A DNA stretch of 64,000 nt, from NCBI RefSeq assembly GCF_030867095.1, contig NC_081826.1:253746251-253810250 (forward strand), in the 5' to 3' direction. Origin of the DNA: Alligator mississippiensis. Taxonomy: Eukaryota > Chordata > Crocodylia > Alligatoridae. The notes beneath the pieces are model-generated. The model had not been told where the DNA came from. It worked only from the letters and a program-made list of their open reading frames with translations, and searched no databases. Numbering within the stretch: the first letter of the stretch is position 1; each line of letters opens with the position of its first letter. Made by a program: the position numbers and the translations under genes. Of the stretch, positions 11,609 through 21,917 are shown one piece after another.

Positions 11609-12721
11609 CAGGGGTGGGCAATTATTTGGGCCAGAGGGCCACATATGGGGTTTTAACGAGCTGTCGTGGGCCGGGTCAGCACCCTCCCCCCAACAACTCG
11701 CCAAAACTCCCTATGGGACTTTGGGCAGTTAAGCAATCCTCTGGAGCAGAAGGGGAGGGTGAGTCTAGGTCATGGGGTGGTGACAGCTCAGGGCTGGGGC
11801 CCAGCTTCAATCTGCTCCCTGCATGTCCTGCCCCCGGGGGGGCATGTGTGGAAGGAGGCTACCTGGGAGTAAGTGGAAGGAGTGGGGGGTGGGAGGAGGG
11901 GAGAGTGTGCAGCAAAGCTTGTCCGGGTGGTGTAATCTGTGGCTGTCCCTGCGGTGCTCTGCATAGGGCTGAGCTCTGCCTGGGGCAGCCCATGCCTGCC
12001 AACCAGGGCCAGCACACAGCTTCTAGCAGGGCTGTTCCCAATGTGGCTGCAGCCAGCTGCATGCTGCTGTGCTCCCCTTGCCTCCATAAGGAGATTCGTG
12101 ACTGAAACTTCCCCCCACCTGCTCAAAGCGGTGCAGCAGGGGCAGGAGGAGGAGTTGCCACTGGAGGTGAAAAGAGCAGAGGCGGGGGGCAGGCAGGGAA
12201 GAAGTGGAGCCCCACGTGCTGAAGCAGAAGTTGCCTGGCTCAAGCTGTCCCTGCTCAGAGTGGCAAAGCAGGGGCAAGGGAAGGAGGAGGAGCCACTGCT
12301 GGATGCAAGGACAACAAAACAGCCCCACCAGTTCAGGCCCTGGCCAGTGCACACAGCTTCTGGCAGGGCTGTTCCCATTGTGGCTACAGCTATCCAGGTG
12401 CTGCTCTGCTCCCCTCACCTCCTCCAGTGGTGGCTCCTGCTCCTGCTGCACAGGTCCGGATGGGTGGGGGGGAAGCTTCAGTTGGGTGGCTCCCACTGGA
12501 GGCAAGGTGAGCAGAGCAGCACCAGAAACAGCCCCACTGGAAGCTGCACGTGCTGGTCTGAGCCTGGGCCAGCAAGTGCGGGTGAAAGCAATGTGTGGGC
12601 TGCCCTGGAGGAAGCTAGTGGAGTTCAGTCCCATGCAGAATGCTGTGGGGGCATCTGTGGGCTGGATCCAGTCAGTTGGTAGGCTGGATCTGGCCCACAG
12701 GCTGTATTTTGCCCACCCCTG
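11609..12721. mobile_element. Long hAT-like element with internal duplication
   Basis: The ends are CAGGGGTGGGCAATT and TTTTGCCCACCCCTG, good terminal inverted repeats. The flanking octamers CAGTTGGA and CATTTGGA match at seven of eight, as expected for a hAT target duplication. The interior is GC-rich and contains blocks repeated with a spacing of about 340 bp: CACAGCTTCT(A/G)GCAGGGCTG, then CTGTTCCCA(A/T)TGTGGCT, near 12,016 and 12,354. Overlapping frames of up to 247 codons span these repeats but show no transposase motifs. Confidence 0.8.
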
Positions 12722-12729
12722 CATTTGGA

Positions 12730-13465
12730 AAATCACATACATGCAGTACCGTCAATAACTTCCTGAGGGCTGGTAAGCCTTACAACAGGGAGAGGCAGTA
12801 CCATATTAATAGCATCAAACACTTTAATTACAAGTCAAGCTGCCTTCATCAAATTGATTGGCTACAGATCAACAGCAGTCAGGGCTGTGAGTGTCCAGAT
12901 GGCAATGACTACATGCTTCTGAATGGATAAGCAATTCTTCTATTGGTGTCCTGCATCTGCAACACTGGGCCAAACTCTGCACAAATCTCCAGAAAAACAC
13001 TCCCTCATCTTGTAGAGCTGCAGCCACTTTTGATTTCCTGGATCTTAACTCAGGCAATGATTATTTACAAGCCATGAATCAACACGGAAGAGTGAAACTG
13101 TTCCAAGAAAAGTCCTACCTGAAACAAGTACTCAATCCTATTATCCTTGACCTTCTCCTTGTTCTTCACTTCTCTTGTTCTCCCTTTTGTGCAGCTTAAG
13201 AAAAGGTAGGAGAAATTAGATCAGGAGCTGATGCAAAGACCCTAATCAAAGCTGCTTGTTTGCATGCAACCCAGGGTGATGATAGGTCAAATGCAGCTGA
13301 AAGAGTAACTGCACCTTCCTTTCCAGAAGCAATAAAAGGATCTAAGCAGGGGCTTTCACTGGTCCACTTTACATTTACACCTATAGTTCATTTGGACTGA
13401 TTTTCCTGAGTATCCCTTTGTACGCTTAGTGCATGCTGAAGTCTCCATGTGAAAAGTTTGGACAA
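12730..13465. other. Intergenic stretch, nothing recognised
   Basis: No exon, RNA gene or recognised repeat was seen. Confidence 0.5.
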
Positions 13466-13471
13466 TGTAGA

Positions 13472-14032
13472 TAGGGTTACCATGCGCCCGAGTTTTCCCA
13501 GATATGTCCTCATTCTTTTTTGACCCCTGTACTGCGTCTGGGCAGGTTTTTAAAATAACAGCAAATGTCCGGGTTTTCCGCTCTCTGGGGCTGGCAGCTT
13601 CAGGCAAGGTGACTGGCTGTCGGGAGTCACGTGCTCCCCGTGCAGGCTCAGACAACCGAGGTAAAAGGAGCGAGCGAGCAGGCGCCCTCGTGGTGCGGGA
13701 GCTGTTTGGGCTGCAGAGGGCTGGGAGCACCGGCTGGGTCGGGGGGACAGAGGCTTTGGGTCCAGAGTGAGGGGTACCAGCAGTACTGGCGGGGCAGGGG
13801 CTGCAGATTGGGAGTGAGAGGCACCGCCAGGGCTGAGAGTGGGGAGCACAGAGGACAGGACGGGTGACCGTGGGTTGTGTGTGCAGGGCACTGGCAGCGC
13901 CAGGGGGCTCCCGGTTGGTAGTGAAGGGCACCAGCAAGGGGTGGGGGGCACTGGCAGGGTTGGGGGGGTGTGGCTTGTCAGTGAGGGGCAACAGAATGGG
14001 CAGGGGCAGGGCACCGGTATGTCACTACCCTC
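13472..14032. repeat. GC-rich repeat starting TAGGGTTACCATG
   Basis: The left end (GGGTTACCATGCG, then GAGTTTTCCCAGATATGTCC) resembles a common amniote repeat and is related in style to the element at 21,222-21,445. The right end reads GGTATGTCACTACCCT, roughly its inverse. Between them lie degenerate units of the GAGTGAGGGGCACCAGCAGGG type. The Gly/Arg- or Pro-rich frames inside conflict on both strands and are not called. Confidence 0.5.
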
Positions 14033-14059
14033 CACCATCATATTCCTCCCCCCCCCTCA

Positions 14060-15180
14060 GGATTTGTGCTCAGTCCTAGGATTTGGGTTCAAGTTGCAGC
14101 AGTCTTCCCAGGCTGGTCTATGGCTTAGTAACACAAATCCAGAATGTCAAGAGGGGAACATGACATTAGCAGCAGCAGCCTTTGCTAGTTGTAAAAGTAA
14201 CAATATGAAAGTGTAAATGTGCCACGATAGTTAAGAGTCCATCTTGATTTACCATTTATAGTCCTTTGTAAGTCAGGTTAGTTGTTTTTTTGTTTTTTTT
14301 AAGGGAAGCATTTTTTATTGGTGGTGTTGAGTTTCTTACTTCATACTGAGTTCCACATAAACCTCAAAAACATCTCTGAAATGTACTTCCTCTTTATTTC
14401 AGATGCAGAATCTCCAATGCTATAAGGGTAACAGTTCAAAATGTATTATTTTTAAATACATAACTCTTTTTTTCTTAGAACTGCCAGAAGCTATGCTGTG
14501 AAGCACCACTTGCTCTTCTGATTACTTCTTGTTTACAAAGGAATAGGTCAGTAAGTTGAAGACTAGAAGAGGCTGCACAGAGAAGTCATGGCACACTTTC
14601 CCTTAAACCATCTAAGCTTGAGGCATCCTCGCTCCTCAGAAACGTTTTCTGAATAGCCAGTGACCTCCAGCTTAGCTGTTATGATGAGCCAGAGAAAGCC
14701 TGTTAGCTTGGCAATGCCAGCAAATAAAGGAAGAACGTTCCCAGTGGGGATATCGCAAAACTGGTAGATGGTAGGGAATGTATACAGAGAGCTTGATCCA
14801 TTGGCTTCCCCTACCATCCAGATAAATCTAAGAGACCATGGAAGAAGGGAACCAATATGAGGGTTGTCTGTGGTTTCTGTGGGAGGTTGGGTCCACCTAA
14901 GCCTCACATTCAGGGGTCATGATCAAGGAATCTTTGATAACAAGTCTTGCCAGGCACACACCCATTAATAACTCCCATTAGCAGAGCTTTCAACTTCAAA
15001 CATCCTTTCTGCCTCCCACAGAATAAGACGTAATACTAATGTGGAGCACGTAATGCATTCCACTAACTCACACTTCAGCAGAGGAGTTGAACTTTATTCT
15101 CACGTGCCTTCCCTCAGAACACATGCTTTGCTAATGCACACATGCAACTGTGTTGTGCCTGAGATCAGAGGTCACAATTT
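14060..15180. other. Intergenic stretch, nothing recognised
   Basis: AT-rich DNA. One minus-strand frame (14,563-14,907) has no recognisable domain and no splice context that I can support. Confidence 0.45.
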
Positions 15181-15182
15181 GT

Positions 15183-17490
15183 ATTTCATAGATTTCATAG
15201 ACATTAGAGCTGGAAGGGACCTTGGAAGATCATCGAGTCCAGCCCCCCGCCCGAAGGGCAGGGAAGTCAGCTGGGGTCATAGGATCCCAGCAAGATAAGC
15301 ACCCAATTTACTCTTGAAGGTGTTCAATGTAGGTGCTTGAACCACCTCCGATGGCAGGCTATTCCAGACCTTGGGGGCTTGGGTAGTAAAGAATTTCTTC
15401 CTTATGTCCAGCCTGAAACGGTCTTGCAGTAGTTTATAACCGTTCAACCTCATCATCCCTTGGGGTGCTCTGGTGAACAAACATTCCCCCAGATACTGGT
15501 GGTCACCCCTGATAAACTTATAGGTGGCCATCAGATCACCCCTGCCTGAGCCTGCACTTTTCCAGACTCAAGAGCCCCATGGCTCTCAGCCTGTCGTCGT
15601 AAGGTCTGTTTTCCTGACCTCTGATCATGCGCATGGCTCTTCCCTGGACTCTCTCAAGCTTCTCCACATCCTTTTTGAGTTGTGGGGCCCAAAACTGGAC
15701 GCAGTACTCCAGCTGCAGCCTCACCAAGGCTGAGTACAAGGGGCGAATGACATCCCGGGATTTGCCTGAGAAGCATCTACGGATGCAAGCCAGCATTTTG
15801 ATTGCTTTACTAGCCACAGCATTGCATTGCAGGCTCATGTTCATCTTTCTTCCGTAGTACTAGCCAGTGTAGCACTGCTGAGCCTATAAGGATGCTGCAG
15901 GTTTTTCCTCCCAAGGTGGAGAACCTTGCATTTTTCAGTGTTAATTAAACACCATCAGGTTCTCATCCGCCTATTTGCTGAGCCTGTCCAGGTCAGCCTG
16001 GATCACCCTCCTGTTTTCTGGTGTGGATGCTTTGCCCAAAGTTTGGTGTCATAAGTGAACTTGGCCAGTTCGCTTCTGACTCCAGTGTCCACATCATTAA
16101 TGAAGATGTTGAACAATATGGGTCCAAGGACAGAGCCTTGGTGGACCCCACTGGTCACAGGGCACCATGACGGTTGACTTCTGTCAATTACCACCCTCTG
16201 AGTCTGACCACGGAGCCAATTTCCCATCCGGCAGGTCCTGGTGGACCCAAGGCCACAATTGGCCAGTTTTGCCAAGAAGTGATCATGGGATACCAGATCG
16301 AAGGCTTTTTTGAAGTCAAGATATATGACATCAATCTCTTCTCCCTTGTCTGGGTGATAGGTCATAAAAGGAAATAAGATTGGTCAAGCAAGACCTACCC
16401 ACAGCAAACCCGTGCTGGCTATCCCTCAGGATGTTGGCATCGGCCAGTCCATTAAGGATGGCCTCTTTAATAAACTTTTCTAAGATCTTCCCTGGGATAG
16501 AGGTCAGGCTGATGGGCCTATAGTTTGCCGGATCCACTTTCCTCCCTTTCTTGAAGATAGGCACCACATTGGCCTTCTTCCAGTCTTCGGGCATTACACC
16601 AGAGCGCCAGGAGTTCTCAAAGATCTGTGCCAGGGGCTGGGCTATGACGCTCGCCAGCTCCTTGTGTACCTTGGGGTATAGATTGTCAGGGCCAGCTGAC
16701 TTGAAGGTATCCAGCCTCTCAAGGTGTTCCTTCATGAGGTCAGCATTGGAAGGGCAGAGGATCTCCCTCACCCGGACCTCCCTGTCCCGTAGTGGGCATG
16801 GGCGTCTCATGGGACTGATGAAAGACCGACGCAAAGCGCCCATTTAATAGGTTGGCTTTTTCCTGGGCATCGGTTGTCAGTTGTCCCATCTGGTTCAGCA
16901 GGGGCCCAATGTTGCCCTTGCTTTTCCTCCGGCTCCCCACATATCTGAAAAAGGACTTTTTATTGTCCTTGATGCTCGAAGCTAGTTGGAGTTCAGTTGC
17001 AGCCTTGGCTTTCCTGGTTTGCTCCCTGCAGGACTGGACCAGTGCAGAATATTCCTCCTTGGATGTGAATCCCATCCTCCATCCTTTGTAGGTCTTTCTT
17101 TGTAGCCTCAGGAGGTCTGCTAGATCCCTGGAGAGCCAGGGGGGCTGCTGTGCCCTCTTGCTGCCTTTCCTCCGAGATGGAATAGAATTAGCTTGCGCAT
17201 TGAGGATCGCTCCCTTGAAGATCAACCACTCTTCCTGAACTCCCCTCCCCATGGGGTTGTGGTCCCTTAGGGCCTCACTGACAAGCCTCCTGAGCTTGTC
17301 AAAGTTGGCTTTCCTGATCAGCTTGTGGTCACTGTTACCCAGGTTCCCATCGATCACTAGGTCGCCGATTAGGTCATCCCCAGTAGACAGTACTAGGTCG
17401 AGCAGCACTTTACCTCTTGTTAGCCCGTAGACTTCTTAAGTCAGGTAAAGGTCATTCACGCATGATAGGAAGCTTTGTGACCGCATTATT
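15183..17490 (-). mobile_element. CR1 LINE, 5'-truncated, broken (-)
   Basis: Read on the minus strand, it starts inside the C-terminal part of the apurinic endonuclease (LLDLVLSTGDDLIGDL and NSDHKLI near 17,310-17,400). It continues through the linker (PPWLSRDLADLLRLQRKTYK) into reverse transcriptase (IFKKGRKVDPANYRPIS near 16,510-16,555, and FNIFINDVD) and ends in the usual CR1 3' end with two TTTCATAGA-type units near 15,184. The frame is broken into at least five pieces, and the catalytic FADD box reads FTYD, so the copy is inactive. A full CR1 is about 4.5 kb; this one retains about half. It is close in sequence to the outer CR1 at 42,559-47,305. Confidence 0.92.
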
Positions 17491-18178
17491 TCAGGGTTGT
17501 CCAACTTCCAGGAAGCCAGGGATTGGATGCCATGTGGGCCACAGACACAGGGACTGCATTCCCCCCCAGCATCTCCCCAACCATGTGGGCTGCCCAGTGC
17601 CACCCCTACCCCTCCAACTGTCCATACAGCCCAGCTCTCTCCTGTTTCAGCTGCATGCAGGGGCTGTGGGGACAGCCCTCCTGCCAGCAAAGGCAGCCCA
17701 GCTCCCTCCCCAGAGTGGGAAGGATAGGTATTACTGCATGTGCGGTTTGGGAGGCGGAGCCAGGCTGTTCAACTCTCCTCCAGTTGTGTGCATCCTACAA
17801 GCACAGGCAGTCCAGCTTTCCCCGTGTGGTGTGTGTGGCTGAGAGAAGAGGGGAGGTGAGCTGCCATCACTCTCCCAACCAGCCAGTGTGGGCAACCTGG
17901 CTCCCCCATTTCCCGGCCACATGGGCCACCTCCCCATTGCTCAAGCAGTTTGCATTTCCTTTGGCACACCCATACACTCTCCTGACCACACACACCACCC
18001 ATCTGCAGTGTAGGCAGGCTCTCTTTGCCATATGTGCAGCTTGGGCAGTCCAGCACCCTCCCAGCTGCCACAGCAAGAACAAGTGGGGAGGAGAAATGGC
18101 AGCTGGCTGAGAGTCTGGGAGCTGCATGTCAACCCTCCAGGGGCTGCATGCAACATATGGGCTACCAGTTAAACAGCT
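17490..18178. mobile_element. Possible hAT-like element abutting the CR1 5' end
   Basis: The left end is CAGGGTTGTCCAACTT, a common hAT terminus. The right end near 18,165-18,178 (CCAGTTAAACAGCTG) is only a weak inverse. The body is rich in GTGGGC/GGCCAC and CAGCTCTC units, with conflicting frames on both strands. A clear target duplication is not seen. It may have inserted near the 5' end of the adjacent CR1. Confidence 0.45.
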
Positions 18179-18179
18179 G

Positions 18180-18333
18180 AACGATATCGTGCATTAGAGG
18201 GATCTATTACATGCCACAATTTTTTTTTTTAATCTTTGAGAATGAAGCATAAGGAAGTTACATGGGGAACTGTGAGCTCCAGGAGTGGGAGCAGCAAAAG
18301 CATGTTCCTCAAAGTTTAAATTTCCTTGCTTTG

Positions 18334-18388
<55 letters not shown>

Positions 18389-21215
18389 TTTCTCCCAGAC
18401 CTCTGTAACTATTTCAGTGAAGATATGGTTTGCCGGACTTTCCGCATAATACAGGATTATTTAACATAAAGGGCGCTGACCCACTATTAACTGACTTATC
18501 AATGATCATATAAGACTATACAGAACCAGATATTTATGCTCCCTCAGTAGAGTTTCTGAATGTCTTTGGTACCTGATTTTAAAGATCAGGCAGCTCTCAC
18601 CAGCACAGATTTGCCAACCATTTCATTTTCTAGGTCTGTATCCTCTCCCTCAACCAAGGCAGGATGGCAGTCCAAGGCAAGGGGCTCACATCGCTGTCAC
18701 TTTCTAACCTCACATTCCATTTGGTATCTCAACAAAACTTCCCCAATGTTACAACATTTTCATTCATGTTTTGTTTGCTTATTGTGTCCTCCCTAAGAAG
18801 CTGCTTATAAAATGCCTTGTTATCTTGTCATTGAGATATGTCGCTGTGTATCCATCCAGCTATTTGTGCAATGCTTAAAATGATTAAATCCTCAAACCTT
18901 CAGTATCTTGCATGTAGGAGGATTGTTGCACTGTTCCACTGGAACATAATTATTTTTACTCAATCAAAATCTTAAAAAATTACATTTCAATAAAATCAGA
19001 ATCCTTCATCCCAATTTAGATTTTTCTTGCAATAAAAATGTATGTGAAAACAAAACATTTTGAAAGGAAAAATGGAAATAATCCTGATAAAACTGAAACA
19101 GAACATTTCATCTTTTATCAGAGCACATTTTAAAAACTAATGGTAATTCTAAGAAGAAAACTTGCTAAAGTTACCACATTCCTATGGACAAATTCAATTT
19201 GAGCAATGTCTTTTCTGACACAAGAAAAGATCCATCAGAAAACTACTGATCCACGGCATTGTAGTAGATGGTAGGATATAGGACTGAAACATTTTGGACA
19301 GGGAACTAGAAGACAAAACAGGACGAAACTGAAGTAGTTGTGGCCCTCAAAAGGGAGCACATTTTTATTTTGACTTAGAAAAGCAATAAGGGCTTGAACA
19401 CATAGCATATAAACCTACAAAGGCCAAGTTCTTCCTTTGATGTCTGTGGAAATCTACTAACAACAGTGGTCATTCCACTGCACATCAGGATAGACACTGT
19501 TTACTTGACCCAGTGCAATGCAGAATTTCTCCCTCCTCTCCTCAGGTTTTGATGAAGCAAGAGATTATAATGCATTCATGTGCTGCATAAACCAGATACA
19601 ATTACCAGATAAATCAATACATGTAAGAGGGGGTAAGATTAAAAGCCCATACCTTCACCTACATAAATATAAGCCTCTATCACCTGAGAAATTACCTGTG
19701 GCTGCAAGTGGTAGCAGGCTCCTTGTCCTTCCTGTAAGAAGGCAGGGTAGAGAGGCACTTAACTAAATCAGAGATGCATAAGCTTTCATGAGCCTTAGCT
19801 CACTTAACCAGCTGAAGCAAAGCGAGCTTGGGAATCATGAATGCTTATGCACAGTAGTGTATAGGCACAGTTGGGCACCCAGGGCAAAGCTGAAGCAAGG
19901 ACTTCCAGTTGCCACCGTGATGATCACAAACACAAACACAAAGCACAGTTTCTGGCAGCAGCTGATGTTTTCACCCCTGCCAAGTCAGTGGTTGGGACAT
20001 TTCCCCCAACTCCTTTCCCCCCCTCATTAAGGGGCTTATGCACCTCTAATTTAGGTTGTCTTTCAGGGTGCAGACAGACAAAACATTTTAACTGTTCCAA
20101 GAACATCACTGATTGGGAATTGGTTCACAATTGCTCCTGGATGGTAGCTGACCACACATACACTGCTGAGGTTTCTGAGTAGAACCCTTACCTTTCAGGG
20201 CTTGTATTGCTGCCAAACCAGCACTAGAGGTTGTTTGAGTACTCAAACAATCAAGCCTTCCAGGGGTCAGAGCTTAAAATTTCCCCAAGAGCCCTCACGA
20301 GGGGACAGAAGAAAAGGGGTTGGAGACTAAGGGTTTCCTGGTGCTGTGGGAGCAGGGAATTGACAGCCAGTCTGTTCTGTTAAGTGTCCATTGTGCAATG
20401 GCTCTGTTTCCCCACACAACCACCCAGCGATTGACAGGTGTTTACTGTTATGGGCACAGCCATGCACTCACCATCACTAGGAGGCTACAAAGACCACCTT
20501 CCCCAGAACCTGACTACCCCTTACCCAAAATGAGGGTCCCTAGCAGGGAAGTGAAAATGACACAGAGGCTTTCTGCTTCCCCATCTCTGCAGGCACTAGA
20601 TCTTTGGGCAGTAGAGTCCTGGCTGCAGTGCACCCCAAAGCAGCCCCCTTGCCTTGCATGAGTTTGGAGGCATGAGGAGTGGTGCCGGGATGCTGGGAGG
20701 ACAGGGCAGATGCTAGGCACAGAATGCTCTTTGCCCACTCGTAGCATTGAATTGGTTCAAGGAGGACCAGCTCAAAACAGTATTTGATATTCCTGTTGTG
20801 CTATTAAGATGTTCAGATAACGTGGCCTGCACACCTAGATGCTTGGGGTTTAGAGGGTATGTAAAGCATTCAAAGTGTTACATGTTTGCACCTGAAGGCG
20901 CATCTCTTCATTGCCTGCGGCCTGACTTGAGGCCAATGTGGCTAACCCCTCTCACCGCTCAGGAGAGGTGCAAGAGAGCAAACCCATGCCAGCCTCACTT
21001 CGCCTTAGGCCTGAGCCCCATACCTTGGAGAAACCACTCCCAGCCTCGAGCCCGTGTCTAGGAGCCTCAGGACCTTCAACAGTGGGGCCTGAAGCTGCTA
21101 GAGATGTCTCTGAGGTGTCCAGGTTGACCACAGGTCTGCAAACAGGCCAGATTGCAGGTTTCTAGGGGTGGGTTTGGGTAGGGGCAATGGTGCCTCAGGC
21201 AGGAGCGGGCCTAGA
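18180..21215. other. Intergenic stretch upstream of HEXB
   Basis: Apart from the (GT)n tract listed separately, I see no gene or recognised repeat. The 20,300-20,740 part is somewhat GC-richer and repeat-like but was not identified. Confidence 0.45.
18335..18385. repeat. (GT)n microsatellite
   Basis: About 25 uninterrupted GT units, long enough to be polymorphic and potentially Z-DNA forming. Confidence 0.97.
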
Positions 21216-21221
21216 TGACTA

Positions 21222-21445
21222 GGGTGGCCATTGTAGTGGCCATTCTGGTTTTCTGCTATTCTGCCCTCTATGGATACAAAACCTGACACCTTTATGTCCA
21301 CTATTTTTCTCTTGAAGAAAGAATTCCCGTCCCCCCCCCCCCGCGTTTCTCTCTCACTTTTCAGCCTCACTTGCCGAGGACATAAAGGAGTCGGGTTTCG
21401 TATGAGGCCAGAGGACAACCGGACTGTCCTCTATGTTGGCCACCC
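21222..21445. mobile_element. TIR element next to the HEXB CpG island
   Basis: The left end GGGTGGCCATTG and the right end (reverse complement GGGTGGCCAACA) are inverted, and both are flanked by TA. The inverted arms extend, with divergence, for about 75 bp to a shared CCTTTATGTCC block. A C run of about 14 sits between them. A TA target suggests a Tc1/mariner-superfamily MITE, though this is inferred. It ends about 220 bp upstream of the HEXB start codon. Confidence 0.6.
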
Positions 21446-21597
21446 TATAGACGATCCCTGCGCGCCCCTTCCAGCCCCGGTTCCCCGGGGGTTCCCGACA
21501 AGGGGCCGCGGGGAGAGACCTGCTCTCGCCCCCACGCAGCTCCAAGGCGGGCCCGCGGCTCTGGCTGTGCCCCAGGTCACCCAGGGCGGAGCAGCCG

Positions 21598-21607
21598 GTC
21601 CCGTGAC
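21598..21607 (+). promoter_or_regulatory. Candidate CLEAR (TFEB) site
   Basis: GTCCCGTGAC differs from the CLEAR consensus GTCACGTGAC at one position. It lies 60 bp upstream of the HEXB start codon. HEXB is a known member of the lysosomal CLEAR network in mammals, so the location is as expected. The altered base falls in the E-box core, which may weaken binding. Confidence 0.45.
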
Positions 21608-21666
21608 AGCGGGAGGCGGAGCGCGGCTCCTGCCCAGCCCCAGCGCCGCGGGAGCCGGGCAGAGCC

Positions 21667-21917
21667 ATGGGGCTGGCGGCGCTGGCGTGGGGGCTCCTGT
21701 GCGTGTCCGCGGCGCTGGGCGCCTCCAGCCTGTACCGCCGCCCGCAAGAGGCGGCGGCGCCGGGCGAGTCTCCCGCCGGCTCCCTGTGGCCCCTGCCCCG
21801 CGCGCTGCGCAGCTCCCCGGCGCGGCTGCAGCTGGCTCCGGAGCGGTTCCGCTTCGCGCTCGGGCCGGGCTCGGCGGCCGGGCCTGGCTGCGCGCTGCTG
21901 CTGGACGCCTTCCGCAG
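21667..21917 (+). CDS. HEXB: HEXB coding exon 1
   Basis: 251 nt from the ATG: signal peptide ([20 protein letters not shown]) and the N-terminal domain to LLLDAFRR. The donor is CGCAG/gtgcgg, phase 2. It joins exon 2 to restore R-Y-F-D-Y, as in human FRRYHGYIF. The prosegment between the signal and this motif is poorly conserved. Confidence 0.93.

Noticed and set aside
11939-12742. Frames of 247 (+) and 239 (-) codons
   Set aside because: They overlap each other inside the hAT-like element and show no transposase motifs; the length comes from the duplicated GC-rich core.
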